The notes under the pieces were generated by a model. The model ran no database searches, had not been told where the DNA came from, and was given only the letters and a program-made list of their open reading frames with translations. From the NCBI RefSeq assembly GCF_003071345.1, contig NZ_QCYK01000002.1:2046001-2110000 (forward strand): a stretch of 64,000 nt of DNA, in the 5' to 3' direction. This document shows positions 62,308 to 64,000 of this stretch, piece after piece (positions within the stretch are counted from its first letter, which is position 1; each line of letters begins with the position of its first letter). Both the position numbers and the translations under genes were made by a program. Source of the DNA: Chitinophaga parva. GTDB lineage: Bacteria; Bacteroidota; Bacteroidia; Chitinophagales; Chitinophagaceae.

Positions 62308-62822
62308 AGGAGATCCTGATCTATGGCACTGGCGGGCACGCCCGCGTACTGGCAGACCTGGCGGGCGCCTGCGGCCTGCAGGTACTGGCTTATTTTGACG
62401 ATGCCGCTGGGGGAATGCCTTATAGCACGGCTTTCCGGCCGGAGGTGCCTTTGCTGTGCGGCATTGGCAACAATAAAGTGAGAAAGCTGATAGCAGAAAG
62501 GTCCGTGCATATTTTTGCCACGTTAGTGCATCCCACTGCAGTAGTAGCGGCCAGTGCGGAGGTGGGTAAGGGAAGCGTAGTGCTGGCCGGCGCGGTACTG
62601 CAGGCCAGCGTGCAGGTAGGCAAACACGCCGTCATCAACATGAATGCCGCTGTAGACCATGATGTAATAGTGGGCGATTATGTGAGCGTTTATCCCGGTG
62701 CTTACATTGGTGGCGGCGCGGAAATAGGCGAGGGCGCTGTCATTGGCCCTAATGCCACCGTACTGCGGAACGCCAAAGTGCCCTCCTGGACGGAAGTGCC
62801 GCCAGGTGCGGTTTTTGGATGA
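62304..62822 (+). CDS. PglD/NeuD-family sugar O/N-acetyltransferase
   Basis: 172 residues. An N-terminal PglD_N Rossmann-like domain (ILIYGTGGHARVLADLAGACG) is followed by hexapeptide repeats (VHPTAVVAASAEVGKGSVVLAGAVLQASVQVG) and NMNAAVDHDVIVGDYVSVYPGAYIGGGAEIG with the catalytic His of DHD, then GAVIGPNATVLRNAKVPSW. PglD/NeuD enzymes acetylate amino groups of 4-amino sugars or O-acetylate sialic acids; no aminotransferase is encoded here, so O-acetylation seems more likely. It overlaps the WbpL-like gene by 4 bp and is the last gene of the block. Confidence 0.9.
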   Translation: MKEILIYGTGGHARVLADLAGACGLQVLAYFDDAAGGMPYSTAFRPEVPLLCGIGNNKVRKLIAERSVHIFATLVHPTAVVAASAEVGKGSVVLAGAVLQASVQVGKHAVINMNAAVDHDVIVGDYVSVYPGAYIGGGAEIGEGAVIGPNATVLRNAKVPSWTEVPPGAVFG

Positions 62823-62851
62823 ATTATTGAATAAATGAAGCCATAATTGAA

Positions 62852-62878
62852 AAGCCTGCGGTTTTGTACTGCAGGCTT
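62852..62878. terminator. Hairpin between the polysaccharide block and the convergent gene
   Basis: 11-bp arms (aagcctgcggt at 62852-62862 and actgcaggctt at 62868-62878, one G-T pair) with a 5-base loop. There is no strong T run, so termination may be weak or depend on convergent transcription. Confidence 0.55.
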
Positions 62879-62905
62879 AGTCGTTTCCAGGATATATCCG
62901 GTCTT

Positions 62906-63862
62906 CTATTGCAATGCCTTCAATGCGGACTTCCCATACTGCATCAGCAGGGAATCATGGTAATCACTGAAATTATTCTGCTGCCTTTCATCGTCCCCCA
63001 GTTGATCCTTATGGTACCGGTACAGGTATACGTCTGCCCCCCACCATACAATGCCCTTGAAGAGGGGATTGCCTTTTCCAGCTTTTGTTATGGATTGTAA
63101 ATACCTGGAGAATTCATCCTGCGGTATCACGTGATTGGCGTCCCTGGCAGAACTGGGATGCCAGCGGTGCCAAATAAATGGCATTACCGGTTTGTTGATC
63201 CTTACGGCAAAGGATAGAATGTGCTGCATGAAACCCTGCACATTGTCGGCATTATCACTATTCAGATCCGCGCCCGTGAGAAAGCGGCTGTTGCGTTCAT
63301 AGAGCGAGGGGAAGAGGATATCCGCTTCTTGGAACAGGGGGGATAGCTTCTGGCAGGTGGCATCCCAGCTGCCGGCACTGTTGCGGGCAAAATTATTATA
63401 CGGTAAGCCATAGAAGCCCCAATATACATTAGGCCTGGTGGCTTTGGCAATGCGGATGGCCTTGATGAAATAGTCATTCACCGCACTGTTAAAATCCGCA
63501 GAACCTCTATCGGCCTTCCGCATAGTACTGTAGGGCGCCGATTCAATATCCAGCACACCGATGCCACCCTGCTGCGGATCGGGGAATGCGCGGGTAATGG
63601 CCGCCCTCAGGGAATCTGCATTGACCTGGTGCACGCGCTGCGGATCAATGCTGCCTTCGTATATGATGCGCACCTGCGTGCTAATATTGTTTTGCCGGAA
63701 AAAATTCCCGGCCGTAGTTCCGTAGTCATCCATACCAACGTACAAACGGGGCGCATTACCGAGCGCAAGCTTTTGTGCTACTGTTGTGCTCGCTGTAACA
63801 CAAAGAGACAATACAGGAAATAAGAGGGAGCGCGCAACACGCCCTAGTTGTTTAGTGGCCAT
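62906..63862 (-). CDS. Secreted protein resembling GH56 hyaluronidases
   Basis: 318 residues from the Met at 63862, where a clear signal peptide starts (MATKQLGRVARSLLFPVLSL, cleavage near TVAQ); an 11-codon upstream extension is less likely. The motif series follows that of GH56: GVLDIESAPY with the D-x-E pair (D105, E107) expected for catalysis, RPNVYWGFYGLP (WGxYxxP), ADILFPSLY (LxPSxY), PVMPFIWHRWHP, IPQDEFSRYLQSI and FKGIVWWG. The protein is about the size of the catalytic domain alone. I infer a TIM-barrel glycosidase with a GH56-like active site, secreted, convergent to the polysaccharide block. An uncharacterised related barrel family is the main alternative. Confidence 0.6.
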   Translation of the reverse strand: MATKQLGRVARSLLFPVLSLCVTASTTVAQKLALGNAPRLYVGMDDYGTTAGNFFRQNNISTQVRIIYEGSIDPQRVHQVNADSLRAAITRAFPDPQQGGIGVLDIESAPYSTMRKADRGSADFNSAVNDYFIKAIRIAKATRPNVYWGFYGLPYNNFARNSAGSWDATCQKLSPLFQEADILFPSLYERNSRFLTGADLNSDNADNVQGFMQHILSFAVRINKPVMPFIWHRWHPSSARDANHVIPQDEFSRYLQSITKAGKGNPLFKGIVWWGADVYLYRYHKDQLGDDERQQNNFSDYHDSLLMQYGKSALKALQ

Positions 63863-64000
63863 CACTGTGGGTTTGAGACGATGGATCCTTTTCAAAAAGC
63901 AGGCCTGGCTGCCGCCGGCCTAAAAGATTAACACAATTCTAATCAATATTTCCCGGTTACAAGCACCCGCCCCTAACACAAAGATGTATAATAACATATA

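Overview
The window looks like a chromosomal segment of a Bacteroidota species, most likely family Chitinophagaceae and close to Chitinophaga. Four things point there: a SusC/SusD pair, a CHASE3-HAMP-GAF hybrid kinase with three receiver domains, an HYC_CC_PP-type small protein, and one clear Bacteroidota promoter (TTG-N20-TAGCTTTG) with almost no Shine-Dalgarno sites. No rRNA, tRNA, CRISPR array, transposase, integrase or phage gene was seen. About 50 protein genes are supported.

Layout, left half. 353-3681 holds non-oxidative pentose phosphate genes (transaldolase-like Fsa/Tal, a transketolase split into two subunits) and a HAD hydrolase with a DxN first motif. 3730-9195 holds a PD40 propeller protein, an SPFH-GYF protein followed by a double zinc-ribbon membrane protein, and a secreted M1 aminopeptidase. 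9269-15508 (minus) holds a DUF2750 gene and, behind its own terminator, a heavy-metal RND efflux operon (outer-membrane channel, adaptor, DUF190 PII-like protein, permease). 16020-20474 is a SusC/SusD pair without nearby glycoside hydrolases. 21090-27077 is a second, HAE1-type RND operon. 27433-30129 encodes a large outer-membrane receptor-like barrel, followed by a Nudix-related NrtR-type regulator facing a PhzF-like gene.

Layout, right half. 31891-35499 (minus) is a 1202-residue hybrid histidine kinase. Then come small stress or envelope genes (a 59-residue secreted basic protein, a DUF2892 protein, a KGG-repeat protein), an Old Yellow Enzyme, an HYC_CC_PP protein with a Met/His-rich outer-membrane protein (probably metal linked), and an AraC regulator. 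After a 1 kb non-coding stretch, 43031-62822 is one plus-strand block of 17 genes for a Wzx/Wzy-type surface polysaccharide: export (Wza, Wzc), flippase, polymerase, glycosyltransferases, acetyltransferases and nucleotide-sugar enzymes. CapE, CapF and CapG homologues plus a WbuB-like transferase predict UDP-L-FucNAc synthesis and transfer. A WbpM-like dehydratase, a WbpV-like SDR and a WbpL/WecA-like initiating transferase predict a QuiNAc or FucNAc first sugar. A UDP-HexNAc dehydrogenase predicts a uronic acid. Convergent to the block, at the right edge, is a secreted protein whose motifs resemble family GH56 hyaluronidases, which would be unusual in a bacterium.

The observations most worth following are the GH56-like protein beside the polysaccharide locus, the SPFH-GYF/zinc-ribbon pair (like Bacillus YdjI/YdjG but without PspA), the DUF190 protein inside a metal RND operon whose permease lacks a conserved acidic residue, the NrtR-type protein with an inverted repeat at its start codon, and two families of short intergenic repeats (TTGTAC-rich and TTAAC-rich). 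All functional statements are read from sequence motifs by eye; no search was run.
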